A stretch of DNA of 64,000 nucleotides from Eleginops maclovinus (Eukaryota; Chordata; Actinopteri; Perciformes; Eleginopidae): NCBI RefSeq assembly GCF_036324505.1, contig NC_086350.1, positions 23,513,757 through 23,577,756 on the forward strand, read 5' to 3'. The notes beneath the pieces were generated by a model. That model saw nothing but the letters and a program-made list of their open reading frames with translations. It did no database searches and was not told the origin of the DNA. Shown piece after piece: positions 1-13,800 of this stretch (position 1 is the first letter of the stretch; each line of letters starts with the position of its first letter). Made by a program: the position numbers and the translations under genes.

Positions 1-3000
1 TTCTATTTTACTTAAGTACAAGATATGAATACTTCCTCCACTCTGTGTGGGAAAATGCACCACCAGAAATGACAAGTTTGCTCCTGTATTATTTTTTTGA
101 TCTTGAGGCCCTGTGTCAAATTTAAATACTATGTTCTTTATTTCTGTGTTAACAAGCATATTTCTCAATAACTAAGCAACTTATGTCACCTTTAACCAAT
201 TATGACATCATAGAAACATGTACACATTGCAAAAACGTTCTTCCACTTCTCCTTCAGATATTGGAAGAAACGAGAGGTTAATAACAGCTTTATCTCTCTA
301 ACTCACTGTCTGTGTATTGATGTCTCTAGCCTATCAGTGATGCCGTAGACTGTATCTGTACATTTGACCCTGTATTTACTGTTTGTGACCCGCTTTTTTA
401 TTTTATTCGCAAAAAGGAAATAATACAAATGTAGGGGATGGAGTAGAAATACATGATAACAAAAGAATCAGGGAAATATCACATGGACAAAGAATATTAT
501 AAAAGAAAACAGATATTAGGTATGTTGATTGCCTTTCTTTCAGACTGATTGGAAAGTAATTTCACTTGTTGCTAAATCCTTATTATATATATTAAACATG
601 ATATTATATGTAGAAATGACATAACGATGTTGAAGGAAAAATTATAACAATGCCGCAGAAGTTTCAAACATTTACAGATTATTTTTTTAATACCTTTCAT
701 TTACACACCGCCCCCTGAAAGCCTTGGCATGGATTAGAGACAACATGTCTGTTTGTCTCCTGCTTATCTAGGTCATACTAAGTCTTTTCAGCCTCAAAGG
801 GCCAAAGTTTGATCCGGTGGTCATGCTCTGTAGGGGTTTCACGCTTCTGGTCTTGTGAAGACCATGAATTTGGCCCTGTTTCAATTTTTGGTCAGTATTT
901 CCTTCTTCTACTTCCCTCCCCTCTGACCTTTAAATCCGGATTCCTTCTTCTATTTTCATACTGGCTCTTTACTTTCATTTAATCACATCACTTTAGGAGC
1001 CCTGCTGTGTTAATCACACTACCTCACTGTTATCTGTCTGGGTGATGTTTTTCATTTGTCACGCTTTTAATTTTATCCCGTGAAGTATTAGAAGGTCTTC
1101 TTGGTTAGACGTCTTAGATTAAAAAGCCATACGACATGAGATTAGTTTTACATCTAGCTTGACAAATACACAAAGATACACCGCTATATACATCTCCATA
1201 CAATTTTGTAAACATGATGACGCTAAAAAACAAGGTCACCCACCCAGATAGAGGAAAGCCGCCCCAAGTACAGACAATAGATAACAGTAAGTAGATAACC
1301 TGTCTGTTCCTGTGTCTTCGGTCATTTTCATCATGTGATTTGACAGGGGCCAGTTTTAGAAAGATGGACTTTGACTTTGGCTTGGATCAAAGCTCAAACT
1401 ATAGCTAATAGCTAATAAGCTATGAATTTGAGAAAGAATTGGACTTGTTTGGAATCGTTTTCTAAAGGCTAAAAAAGGGCCAAAGAAAAGTGTCATACTG
1501 CTATGTGCCATACAGTCCAGCATAAAAGGTTTTCCTTCTGGAAGAATTCAAGAGTTACAAAGTCATTTTGGAAAGAATTCAGTAAAAGATAAGGGAGTTA
1601 CTATCAGAACTGAGAGTTTTCTTGCACAATAGTAAAGAGCTGAAAATGATAAAAGTTCAGCAAAGCTCTTTTTGACACGTCAGGTTTTCCTGTATGTGAT
1701 CAGATGGATGAATGAGTATTTGTTTTACTTTAATATGTCATGTTCTTTATACTAGTCTTTATTGAACAAGGATAATGCATACAAATACAACCCTAACCCT
1801 AAGTCTCAAGGAGAGAAAAGTTACTATATCATGGTTATGGCTAAAGGCTAATTTCCATGTGTGCAGGTACACACATAACAATCAACAAACACTTTAAACA
1901 TTTGTTAATGTCCATCACTCTCACCAAAAGTGTTAACTTGAAGGGTACCAATATGTGTATTCCTACTACATAGTAAAATCTGTTTGTGTTATTAACTACT
2001 GACCTTCAAATTGTTACTACGATGGCTCTGGCATCAAATGACAATAAGAATGCAATGACTTTATGAATAGTTATATCAGAGATTAAACTAATTCCTATTC
2101 AAGAAGTTAGTTTAGTAGGGTTCGTTTGCGCAACCATTATTAAGAATCAGATTTTGTTGTTTATTTTAGGATTTCACTGCAGAACTTTTCTCCTCCCACA
2201 GCCTATGACCTTTTGTCTGCAGTCAAAAGGTCGTTTACCGAACATAATTCATGCAGTCTGCTGCAGAGAGTTGAGGGTTTCCACATGTGGAAAAATTGAG
2301 AAATCCCGTGCCAATCACTGTTGAAACACAGAGAAAACCTGCTGTTAAGTCAAAATAAACATTTAAATACGCAGTTTTATTTATTTTTAGATCCAATGTT
2401 ACATATTCTATCTTCCAAAAAAGTATAAAGAGTATAGATGCTGTGGTCTTCAGATTCTGTTATGAAATAAAGGATATACCAAAGTTAATATTGGACATAC
2501 TTTTTTATATATTTAATGAACCATCCCAAGATATTGTGTGATCCAAAATTGAGCCGTAACTCTGGTCCTTTCCAGATGTAACAGCCTCCCTCTTTTACAG
2601 TATAGGTTAAAAACAGGACAGTTCAATGACCAGTTATCTACAGCAGCAACCTCTTCAGCTGGTGACCCCTTAAAGTAAGGCAAAGTTGAATTGCAACAGC
2701 TTGTTTCAATATAAATACCAAAGAGGAATTTCTCATTCATAACTTTTAAGATAGTTTTACTTGCTAAAACCCTGAACAATCCAAGAATAGTTTTAATCTT
2801 TGTTACCCAATCGATTTCTAGCATTCATTTATGTTTTTGTCATTTCTGCATATTCTTTAGAACGTGATCAAGAGAACAATAATGGATTACTTGGATTATT
2901 ATATGTTTAAGACGATTGATCCGAAGTAAGACCATAAAAATCCCTAGAGGATGAACTGTTGTGTCTTGAGCTTCTGAATGGTAATGTTAGATGTATTTTG

Positions 3001-4093
3001 ATTCTCCTGTATACCCAGTAGCCTACTGACCTCGTTTGTTGGTAAATTGGCGTAGGGATCTTGCCGAAAATGTTTTAGATGTTGTTTTTTTGCACGACAC
3101 CTATGTGTATGATGTTAAGGTCGCCAGAAAATGTGCAATATTAGTTCAGGATGATTCCCAACACATTGGTATGAGCAGATTTGGACAGTTAAACATTTTT
3201 GGTGCTCCTGGAATTGACTTCTACTACGTGGATCCTGAGCCGTGGATGCTGAGTCGTGGATCCTGAGTCGTGGCTGTGCCTTTCACTGTGGTCTGGCCTG
3301 ATGCTCACCTTATTACTTCTTTGATAGCCCCCATGGGATTGCTGATATCCACCTGGACTCAAGGTGTTGTTATTTGAACACACGTGCATTTTCAAGCATT
3401 TAACTATCTATGTTATAAATGTATTATCTTTTTAATTTTCACAAGACATCTATTGCACGTCTGTCCGTCCTGGGAGAGGGATCCCTCCTCTGTTGCTCAC
3501 CCCGAAGTTTCTTAAATTTGATCCCCAATAACTGGGGGGTTGCTTTGGAAGTTTTTCCCTTGTCCGATGTGAGGTTCTAAGGACAGAATGTGTTGTATTC
3601 ATATTCTGTACAAACTGTAAATCCATGGAGACAAATGTAAAATGTGTGATATTGGGCTATATAAATAAAACTTGGTAAGATTTTCTTAGCAGAAACATTA
3701 GAGAAACAATAAGATAAATGTGTGGCACATCAAACTCATCCTTTAGTATACATTTTGAGGAAAAAGAGACAAATTCAATCTTCGACTATACAAAGTGTGA
3801 ATCGTTTATTTTCCAGCGAAAAACTAAACAACGAACATTTTGGAAACAGTACTCTCAACACAAAGAGTTGAGAGTAAAAACTAACCCACTGATTCCGTTA
3901 CTGTGTTAGCGTGAAGGTAAAACATCTTGGAAAAGGCATAGTTGTGAATTATGTCCTTAGAAGTTGGATTCTCTGAAACATTGGGGTTGTCGCGAATCAG
4001 GGGAAACACTTTAGACTTCACCTTACAGTGTTTCTCTTGAAGTTACATTTACTGATGTAACATGTGTATGTGTATGTGTTTGTGTGTGTCCAG
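1..4093. other. AT-rich region without a recognised exon, 5' of LCAT exon 2
   Basis: I read this stretch on both strands for the missing first LCAT exon (signal peptide followed by a proline-rich segment ending in a hydrophobic beta strand before a donor) and did not find it, so that exon probably lies before position 1. The short open frames here show no recognisable domain. A small imperfect tandem array of a GTGGATCCTGAG-like unit occurs at about 3228-3276, and a retroposon-like tail is listed separately. The last 30 bases before LCAT exon 2 are TG-rich rather than a normal pyrimidine tract. Confidence 0.5.
3430..3680 (+). repeat. Retroposon 3'-tail-like repeat
   Basis: The stretch has the pattern of a common teleost retroposon 3' end: a conserved block around a GGGAGAGGGATCC motif, then a phrase including TTGTCCGATGTGAGG, and an end reading GATATTGGGCTATATAAATA followed by an A-rich tail. 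I know this as a widespread fish repeat ending but cannot assign it to a named LINE or SINE family without a library search. Confidence 0.45.
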
Positions 4094-7000
4094 TGCCAGG
4101 GAATTTGGGGAATCGTCTGGAAGCTAAGATAGACAAGCCGACGCTGGTCCACTGGATGTGCTACAAGAAGACTGAACACTGGTTTCCCCTGTGGATTGAC
4201 CTCAACATGTTCATGCCTGTAGGTGTAGACTGCTGGATTGATAACATTAGGTAACACTGACTGCCTATTAATTCCTATCCTCTTCTGTAACATGTATTAG
4301 GTTTGAGCATCTTAATGAAAATAGAGTGGTTCAGATATAAGTATGTCAGCAAATACCCTGCTTGTGAATGTCCAAATCTTCTTTGTGTCATGAAAATGGT
4401 GGTTGATTAAATGAGACTATTTAATGTCATCATGTCAAACGTTAGCCATACTAGCTTAGCATGGGAGACGTGAAGTCATGCGACTGTAATGTAGTTGGTT
4501 AATAGCCTAACGTTAGCTATTTATCTATGGCAATTGCATATACGCTTGCGCACAGCTAGTTTGGGCATGGAGCCTGGCAGGTTACAGCTAGCATTTTTTA
4601 AAATGGTTTTACAGTGACTAATAATATCTGAAAAGAGAAAAGATATTGCTCTGCTTAATTGTCCTCTCTGATATTAAAGTCACATTGGAGAATGTTTCTG
4701 CCTAACTAGACTTTCATAACTCCCCTGTCCATTTTTGTGCCCCAGACTTGTTTACAACAGGACGACTCGGCGGTCATCCAACTCACCAGGGGTGCAGGTG
4801 CGGGTGCCAGGGTTTGGGCAGACATATCCCATTGAGTTTCTAGACTACAACAGACTGGCTGGTGAGAACAATGTACTGCTAGGTTATGGGATTTCATGAA
4901 AGCAATGTTACCTAGGAATTGTGCTCTGTTCCTACAATATCTAATAACATATCCTACATGCACTTTTTAGCCCAGCTGCTTTGTACCAATTGATGTTGAT
5001 TTGGCACCTGGCATTCACTGAGACTGCTGCTTTTGGGTTTTGCAGGTTATTTTTACACTATGGTGCAACATTTGGTCAACGTGGGCTACACACGGAATGA
5101 GACAGTCCGAGGAGCACCGTACGACTGGAGATTAGCTCCTAGTAAGTAGCAAATCTACACACACAAACACACAAGAGCTTTAAAAAATATATATATTGCT
5201 GATTTAAGCATGGGTGCATAAAAACTGCATCAGAAGGGAGAAGGAGCCTGGAGACCAACTGTGCTTGTCCTTCCTGAGGTAAGTCCTGCATAGTTGGTAT
5301 TTGGACTCCCTTTCGCTATAATGGTTTTAATAGGTGAAAAATAATTATGTTAAAACATTAAATGAGAAAACAAAACTAAAAATGGAACTCATAAAGAGGG
5401 ATGATGTTCATTTTGTAAATAATTATCTCATTAAGAGTTAAATGGACAATAAATCATCAATATGGCAAGGGCCAAAATGCCAAATTAGAATCTTCAAAAC
5501 GGTAGTAAAAGAAACCATGGGGGAAGTCATGGTGACTAGGTCCACTTCTTATAAACAGTGTTTGGTTAAGTCTCCATCCAAAACAATGTGGCCACCTGGG
5601 GGCAGCGGAATAAGCTATAACGCATTTGCTGATTTGCCCATCCAGCAAACACATAGCAACATTAGCATTACATTTGAGTTGTGTCTCTGGTCCCCTGATT
5701 AACATGAGTTTGATATTCACCCTCTTTCAGCCTTAACTAACTGCAGAGTAAAATATCTTCATTTCTAGGAGCTAAATGCTCCACTATTTCCACTAGCTAG
5801 TTGCTAACATTGTCTTTCTGTCTTTTTAAACAGTGGTTTTATCAGAACACAAGTTATATAACCAGATTAATGCAGTAAAGCTGTGGTCTGTAAAACTATA
5901 AGCTGGGAGACCTATATGTACATAATCTGGTAAGGAGTATAATTATGAACATACATTCTCCGACTCCTACAGTCCTTCTTGGCGAAATCAAGGGGCCTTA
6001 ATGATTTGCGGCTCTTTCCATACCTGATACATCTCAACTCCTCCAACTAACATAGAATGATAAACCTGACTCAACTATTTTTAGCCAGTTTTAGCCCATT
6101 GTCTTGTTTTTATTTGACACAAAGTGACCAGCTGGTGAAGTCGAACATCTAGCAGCTAAAACATTTGGTTGATGGAGACCAAAACAAAGCTTAACACGAC
6201 TCCAAACAATTAAAAATATTGCTTTTGTGTACTTGATGCCTAAATATGCGAGCACTTGATAGCATGTTAGCCACAGAGTTACAACTAAATCTGTACTGGT
6301 ACCGTTGGTGGTTCAACCAATAGCTAGCATAGCATAAATGGTTAACGACTTGCTAGGTAAGTTAGCCCAACTTTGAACTTGCCAAATTGTGCACTGGTGT
6401 GTCCGCTCTGTATAGCTCTTCATATTATCACTAAAAGTGTAGTAAAAAACAAACTCTGTAGACAGCAGTTTGCTCATAAATGTAATATGTTTGCCCCCGT
6501 GTCTGCTTATACAGTTGTTTTTGCGTTCTGCTCTGTCATAATATAAATTTGTGTGAGCTGTCCTGTCATAGGCAGTGGTTGAATTCACACACTGTTCACA
6601 TTTTAGGTACTTGAGTATTTTGAAATTATACTGCTTGATACCTTTATTCCACTTTATTCTTTATATCAGTATTGCAGGCTAATGTGCTTTTTACTACACT
6701 ACATACATCTAACAGCTTTTGTTACTACCTACTAACTACATTGTTAAAACAAAGATAAATATATTATTAGTATTATGATAGATTATGAGACAGCATTATA
6801 GATTAAACTACAATACAGAGTAGTATTTAAAGTAAGTAAATGAGCTCCAACTTTCCAGCTGCAACATTAAAGTGATGAACACAATAATGCATCCATAATT
6901 ATAATCCCACAAACAAATAATATTGCCATACTATTAGTATATTTTGATGCTTTGGTACTTTAACTTGAGTACAATTTTTAAGTGCTGGACATTTATTTGT

Positions 7001-9858
7001 ATCTGAGTATTTTATCATCTCTTTTACTAGTACTTCTTCCACCTCTGCTCAGAGGTAACTACAGTCATTGAGAAACTCTGCCCTCTGGTGGTGGAGTTGG
7101 GAAGACAATTCCCATCTTGCCGCTCTCTACCACCTACAATGAAAAAACTGCTGAAATGTTGACTTTAATTAAATGTATTATGTCAACAAATGCCATATGA
7201 CCCTATTAGATCGGTTGCAATAATATTAAGTTAAACCTATTTAAACGTAATATTTGGGCTTTCAATTAACCTAATACAGTTATCTGTTAACATAATACAT
7301 TTAATTAAAGTTAACATTTCAGTTGTTTCAGTGTACCTCTGTGAAACAGTGTTTTCCATAGAATGGGACACAATCAGTATGAGACATCTTGATCTCCATA
7401 AAACTATCAATAAATATGGGTTTCGATAAATTATCAGTATCGCTAAAATCCTAACAATGCCCATTTTTAGTCATAATGATAATGATGAGATAAATGATCC
7501 GGTCATCATCCTGCAACCCTCCTCACACAGATGAGAACACAGAGTATTTGTCGAAGCTGCAGGACCTGGTGGAGGACATGTACGAGGAATACCAGAAGCC
7601 TGTCTTCCTGCTGGCACACAGCATGGGCTGCCACTATGTCCTCTACTTCCTCAACCACCAGCCTCAGGCCTGGAAGGACAAATACATCAGGGGCTTCATT
7701 TCTCTGGCAGCTCCATGGGGGGGCGCTGTCAAACCACTCAGAGTCCTGTCGTCAGGTAATGGCTGTTATCAATCAACAAATAGTCTTTATATATATTTTA
7801 AAGAAGAAACAAAAATGACACCTTTGCATACGTGTCATTTACACTGGGGACGCAGTGGATAGATCCTCAGTCATTTTTAATGACTTATTTTGTCACTTTT
7901 ATTTTAAAATGTTTCGTGGCGGTGGTGTGAGATTTCTATATTTCTGACTTTCATTTCAGGGGAAAATGACGGCATCCCGATGATTTCCAACATCAAGATA
8001 CGCGAGGAGCAGAGAATGACGACCACTAATCCCTGGATGCTGCCCTCAAAAGCCTGGCCAAGCGACCACGTGTTCATCTCCACACCCACCTTCAACTACA
8101 CCAACCAGGACTACCAGCGCCTCTTCACAGACATCAACTATGAGGACGGCTGGTAACTAACAATTTTAATCTAATCAGGGTTTGCCCCTGTTAATCAGCT
8201 TAGTGGTTGTGTTGGTCTTTGTCACGATAGAATTCTTTGATCACTGATGAGCCATTTTTAAAGGTGTTTCATGCTGAATGAGTATTAGTTTTTCTCAGAC
8301 TGTAATGACAAGGTTATTGATTTAAAAGAATAATTAGACTCATTCATTACACAAGAGCAAGGCAATCGGAAAAAGACAGTGACTATAAAAAAAGAGAGAG
8401 CCTGCACACTTCATGCTACAAAAACAAAAACGACAACATCTCTGGTTTCTCTACATATATATTTATAGTGTTCTTTCTTTTTGATAAGACTTTTCTGAAG
8501 GACAGATACAAGCATACAATGTTATAACTAAATAGTGTTTTCCCATCCATTTACATTTTTACACCCCTCCCTCACACACACTTAAATGTAAGTTCAATCC
8601 AAAATATTATTGATCCTATATAGGAAAAGAAAAGAGAATAAATAAATAAACAAGGAACAGAACAAAATATTGAGGAGATAAATTAGTTAGTATTCAAAAA
8701 TAAACAACATTAAGTAACAGTGCATAACATTGAATACAAAAACCAAATACATTTTTTTTCCAATGCTATTGTGTGAGTGTTTGAATGACATTAAGATAAT
8801 CTATCAAGCACAGCCATTTCTTAGAGAAGTTATTTACAAAAGGGAAAATGTTAATCTTAATTTCCTTTCTTTCCATCCTGGTACTGCAATCCTATAGCGG
8901 TGGAATGCTAAGTACTCGTTTAGGTCCCTTTATAAAGTAAAGTTATGAATGTGGAAACTGTAAGCAGGGGATATGATTTTGGTATTGGAAGCATTAAGGT
9001 GTCAGTTTGTAGTGCATGTAGTATTGACTAATCATTGGTTGCATGTACGTTAACTGTCCATGTGTGGAGTAAAAAAGGCAGAGAGCACTGGCTGAAATGC
9101 AATATTGGTTTGGTTTAAGGAAAATTTAGCTTTTAGCTTTTTTATAAATTGTTTCGCAATCATACACAGAAAAATTCCATCGGATGGAAATATATTGTAG
9201 ACCTCTAATTTCTAGTGGCTCAAGTTGCAGATCAGACTGTAAACAATGACTGGCAAAAGGCAGAGGAAGTCTTTGCCCGGATATCCATTATCACTTATGC
9301 AGATATCCCCCTGGCAACACTGTAATACATCAAATGTTGGCAATTTTCCCCAGGGATTAAATCATCGTTAGATTGAAATCCAGGTAATCAGTATGAATGA
9401 CCCTTTTCTGAAGTAGTCATATGATCCATTGTTAAAGTGTTTGTGCTTGTATTCACTTGTATTTACAACCCCATAATATTCTTGTTGGTTCCAGGCACAT
9501 GTGGGAGGACACCAAGAACCTCACTGGTGACCTCTACCCTCCTGGTGTTGAGGTGTGGTGTATGTACGGCGTAGGCCTGCCAACCCCGGTGACTTACATT
9601 TACGACGAGGAGTTTCCAAACAAGGACCCGGTGGACTTTGTTTATGCCGATGGGGACGACACGGTGGACAGCTTTAGCATGAGCCTTTGCAAACGTTGGG
9701 TGGGGCAGCAGGAGCAGCCTGTGCATGTTACAGAGTACAGAGGCCTGGCCCACCTGGACATAGTGTTCGACGAAAAGGTGATCAACCAAGTGCAACAAAT
9801 CATGGAGGGCCAATCAGACTTTCCCACAGAGGTTGATGTCCGATCCGGAGCTGAATAG
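4094..9858 (+). CDS. lcat: Lecithin-cholesterol acyltransferase, exons 2-7 (5' exon missing)
   Basis: LCAT is a secreted plasma enzyme that moves a fatty acyl group from phosphatidylcholine to cholesterol on HDL. Exons read 4094-4250, 4746-4861, 5046-5141, 7531-7755, 7960-8152 and 9495-9858, all with AG/GT borders and compatible phases. They give 383 residues; the signal-peptide exon is not in view. Exon 2 has the LCAT-type segment WMCYKKTE and [14 protein letters not shown], which carries the lid disulfide cysteines and separates it from PLA2G15. The nucleophile is in AHSMG (exon 5), the acid in DGDDTV and the base in GLAHLDIVF (exon 7). The second cysteine pair is in EVWCMYG and SLCKRW. Of the two free cysteines of human LCAT, the one after the serine is kept (AHSMGC) and the one near the oxyanion loop is Asn (PGNLGN). 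The 1.3-kb intron 8153-9494 splits what I recall as one final exon in human LCAT, and shows nothing recognisable. Confidence 0.92.
6590..7060. repeat. Dispersed repeat in LCAT intron 4
   Basis: This AT-rich block carries ACTTGAGTA-type motifs at both ends in opposite orientation and an internal GATGAACACAATAATGCATC. The same internal 20-mer recurs at about 27777-27796 in a similar block in USB1 intron 1, so both are copies of one interspersed element. The ends are diverged and I cannot call exact borders or a family. Confidence 0.45.
7135..7335. mobile_element. Palindromic MITE, copy 1 (LCAT intron 4)
   Basis: The element is about 200 bp with inverted repeats of 50 bp or more: a left arm containing TTGACTTTAATTAAATGTAT and a right arm that is nearly its reverse complement. 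The outer ends read TACA.TGAAA.AACTG. A second copy lies at 20097-20306. The TA at each end fits Tc1/mariner-type TA targeting, but no transposase is encoded. Confidence 0.7.
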
Positions 9859-10544
9859 AAGAGCAGTTAATAGGTTAAACAATAACATGACATGAGGTGC
9901 TGTATTTTCTACATAGTAGACTTCAAAATCTGTTTTAATGTCAAACATTAGCACATTTCACACATGTCCAACTTTATTAGCACCCCCTCTTGTCCAAGGT
10001 AACACTTTTAAACTTATCTGGACCAGCAACAAAGCTTACCTTGACCCACCCAGCCCATAACCTCGACCCCCTTATCTAAACTAAAGGCTGATGACTTGTT
10101 TGACCCTGATCTGTTTATTCCCATATATAAGCTGTGTAGCTAGTTTATCTTCCTTATACTTGTTGGTCACCATGATGAAGCTTATGGCAATGATCATGGT
10201 ATGCCTAATTACCCCAATAATAACAGACATAGTAATAGGGATATTTGTTTTAATGATGGATTATTTAATGTTGTAGTATGTGTAGTCTTCCTACAGTCCA
10301 TTAAGACAACTTCAAATCCTGATACATCTTTACAATCTTTACAAACTCTTTGGTGTGACTGTTATGAATATGATAAAGTGACCTAACCTGTAGCTTGTTT
10401 TTTTTTTTATCGTTTATGCTGTGATAGTAATATTTCTATTAGGGTGTATAATAGAGATATTTATATTCTTAAATACATTAAGCTAGTGATGTGATTGTTG
10501 CTGTTCTGTAAACATGCCAAATGTATTTGAATGTTTCCACTTAC

Positions 10545-10550
10545 AATAAA
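10545..10550 (+). promoter_or_regulatory. LCAT polyadenylation signal
   Basis: A canonical AATAAA lies 687 bases after the LCAT stop codon and about 300 bases before the PLA2G15 start. It is the best candidate for the end of the LCAT transcript, giving a 3' UTR of roughly 0.7 kb. The UTR shows no other feature I recognise. Confidence 0.6.
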
Positions 10551-10565
10551 GATTATAATTTCACA

Positions 10566-10852
10566 AAAAACACGCTAATGAAATGTTTACAGGGACTGAA
10601 GACACATGTCAAACTTTATCGCTCTTTGCGTCTGCGGTTGATTACTCGTGCCTTGATTGCTGAAAGTTGTGTTTCTGGGTGGGTTGCTCTGTAATCCTTA
10701 CCTCGTGACCACTACCTTGTTTACTGTTCATCAGTCAACGCTGTGGTAAATCTGATCAGAGGGCTTTGACAGCAAACCAGAGAAGCTCCGCTCCAGACTG
10801 ACACACACCAAAGAGGCTACCATGACCGCTTGGCTATGAGACATCTGGAGCC
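10566..10852 (+). promoter_or_regulatory. LCAT-PLA2G15 intergenic gap, PLA2G15 promoter and 5' UTR with a short uORF
   Basis: Only about 290 bases separate the LCAT polyadenylation signal from the PLA2G15 start codon, so the PLA2G15 promoter must sit here or inside the LCAT 3' UTR. No TATA box is obvious. A five-codon upstream frame, ATG at 10822 and stop at 10837-10839, ends 13 bases before the main ATG and could reduce initiation at the main start. Confidence 0.5.
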
Positions 10853-13800
10853 ATGGCGGCTTGGCACCGGATAACCGCCCTATCTTCGCTGCTCCAAGTC
10901 GGTTTGTTATTGTTGTTGTCGGTTGGGAGCAGCGGGAGAACGCTGGATAAATGTCTCGGTGGCAAGTCTTGTCAGCCCCCGAGACCCCCCGTGGTCCTCA
11001 GTAAGTGTTTTCTTCATTGTATTTAAGCTTGTTCAACACATTGCTGTTGTTTAATAATTGCGCAACAACCTGGCAGCCAGCACATCAAGAGCTAGCTACG
11101 GTGAGCAATATACAAGATGGACCAAACTCCCTTCAAAGTTTAGCCTAGTATATACATGTTTGAATTGTGTAAACAATATAACGTTTCAAATAAATCTCAG
11201 CAATGTTCAGATTACTATTGGGCAATTCGGCTCGAATACAAATATCCAATGTGTACTTACGTCGATTACATTTTAACTTGAGTAAATATTCGGCCCGTTG
11301 GTTCATCTTCATCTTCCACCAAGACGCCCAAACATTGGTCTTAGAGAACAGTGTGTACCACGGGTTAAATGTCGAATTTAACCTGAAATGCAATTTAAAT
11401 GATTGACGTTGGTGCCGAATAAAAATCAGGTTAACATATATTCCGAAAATGTATTTGTTCGTCGTGTGTTGAGGATTGAATGAGGCTGTGAAGGGATGTT
11501 TTTAAATTGTCATATTTCTGAAACGAGATTGGCCTCGTACTTTCAGGGGAAGGATTTCGGATATAGGGAACCAGAGCACTTATTACCACACAAATGTTGA
11601 CATGTTAGTTAACCTTTAACCCCTTTATATTTATCAAACATAACGCAGTTTGTTCTCTTCAGTGTGAGAGTGTATTTGTTTACAGGCAGAGCAGTGATCA
11701 TATGACTTGAGTTATGCATGCAGCCAATCATGTTTCAAGATTACAGAGGAAGGCTCTATCTGTAGACGTTGTCCTACAATCAACTTGTGTACCTTTTATT
11801 TAAATTTCAATCTAACATCCATGCTTAGCGATATAACATTACCCTTATCAGTTTACATATCTGCAATTTCTCCTCTTAAGCCACTCCTTTTTTGAAAGGT
11901 TCTTGGGTTTAGAGAAATCTTAGCATTGTTTACAACAGCAGCCTCTGTCTGTCCTCATAAGTGTTTCATAAAAGCCTCTAAAGCTGCTCGACCTACAGTG
12001 ATCTTTTGCTGTTTGTTTGTTATGGTGGTTATATACTTGTGAGGAAAGGTGTCTTGAAGTAATTCTTACTTAACCTAGTGATGATGCTATTACAAACCAA
12101 GTTCCTGCAGATTGAATAACACTGTTTAAGATAAGGGATTGGTGGTATAACACACATCAAAAGAGAAAAGAACCAGTTACCACTGACTATCCTTTGATTT
12201 AATTATCAATAATACAGTAGATACAAACTGCCATTCAACAAGCCTTTGAGTGCTTACTGTCAATCAAATAAGTGCAATTTATTACATTTATAGACAAAAG
12301 CCTGTTTGTTGCTTTTGTACGTTTGTTTCACATTAACGACCTGAAGGGTTTTTTTGATTCCGATTTGCAGTCCACGCTGTAGTGGCCAATATTCATCATT
12401 CTAGACCAAATTTTTACATCACAGAAAAATTAACATGGACTCGAACTCACCCCAGGTCATATACCAATTTCTTTATGTTAAATTTAAGCCAAATCATCAG
12501 GAACATTATACCTTTTCTTTTTTAAAGCACTAAACCAAAGTACACATTATATCTTAACATATTGTACAACTTTCTTTCCATTTGAACGAATAGAGAGAAC
12601 AAATCTACTTAGTTTCAGTCTTTCAAAAACATCACTGATGTCTTTTGAAATATTATTTATTTTCAGTGTAAGTGTTTAAATCTCTATGCATTTGCTACCA
12701 GGCATTCATCATTGAGAACTGGCCAAATACATTACTTCACAGCTTTGGGTTATTCACCTCAATTCCTTAATGTTCCAGTGGGATACATTTGGCTTACATC
12801 AGAGCTAAGATAAACAATTGCAGTACACATATACAAGTACAACAATAAAGTCTAATAAAAGAAATGTGAATGTTTTAAAATAGGACTGGACAGAATAATG
12901 TGATACAGCGCCAAATATAAGCCAAAAAGTGCTTGGGTGGAAAGTAATTATTACCTTTGTGCATGTTTATTGCACTAGTAATAAAATGAAAACTTTAAAG
13001 GAAAGCAAAATAAAAGCTATATCGTCTTAATTCAAGTTTAGTTATTGATAACTGACAACAAGTATATCCATTACTGAAAACAAGTGTATATGCCATCAGA
13101 ATTGATTATAAATCAAATCTATCCACATTACATTGTTTTGGGCAATCTTTCATTGAAAGCAACGTTACTGAATTGTAGCTCATCGCTAATGTAGCTTATT
13201 GCTAATATAACGTTGCTTATGTGACTCTTTGCTAATGTGGCTAGTTGCTAATTTGACCCTTTTAAGCCTAATTTGCTAATGTGATATTTTACTACTGCAA
13301 CTCATTGCTAATGTGTCTCGTTGCAGTTCCGGGGGATTTGGGAAACCAGTTGGAGGCAAAGCTGGATAAACCCAGTGTGGTGCATTACATCTGCTATAAG
13401 AAGACAGACTCCTTCTTCACTTTGTGGCTCAACCTAGAGCTGCTGGTGCCTGTGGCCATTGACTGTTGGATAGACAACATAAGGTATGACGTGGTTTTCT
13501 ATGTGCACATAAAGTACTGTTTGTCAGTCAGGAACTCACCAAATGCACATGATGTTCTCTCATAAAGTTTGTTTGTGTTGTTTGCCATCAGAACAACAGA
13601 TACATATAATGTTTGTTTTCCTGCCTAATATTCCATTTTATAATTATTAGATAAATCCGTGTGTTATTTTTCTGCGGTAAGGTGACCAAAATACGTTTCG
13701 CCTTTGCTGTTTTTGTAGGAATCACTTAATTAAAAGGGAAAAAAAAACATTCTGTGGGGCAAATTCCAAAAGTGCAAATCCCTGGAGGGGCTGTCAACAG

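Noticed and set aside
1787..1802. Telomere-like CCCTAA repeat
   Set aside because: Only two units are present, too few for an interstitial telomeric array.
3036..3266. 76-codon plus-strand frame beginning MLVNWRRDLAENVL
   Set aside because: No recognisable domain and no splice context; it overlaps a local tandem repeat. It is not the missing LCAT exon 1, since it lacks a signal peptide and the proline-rich end.
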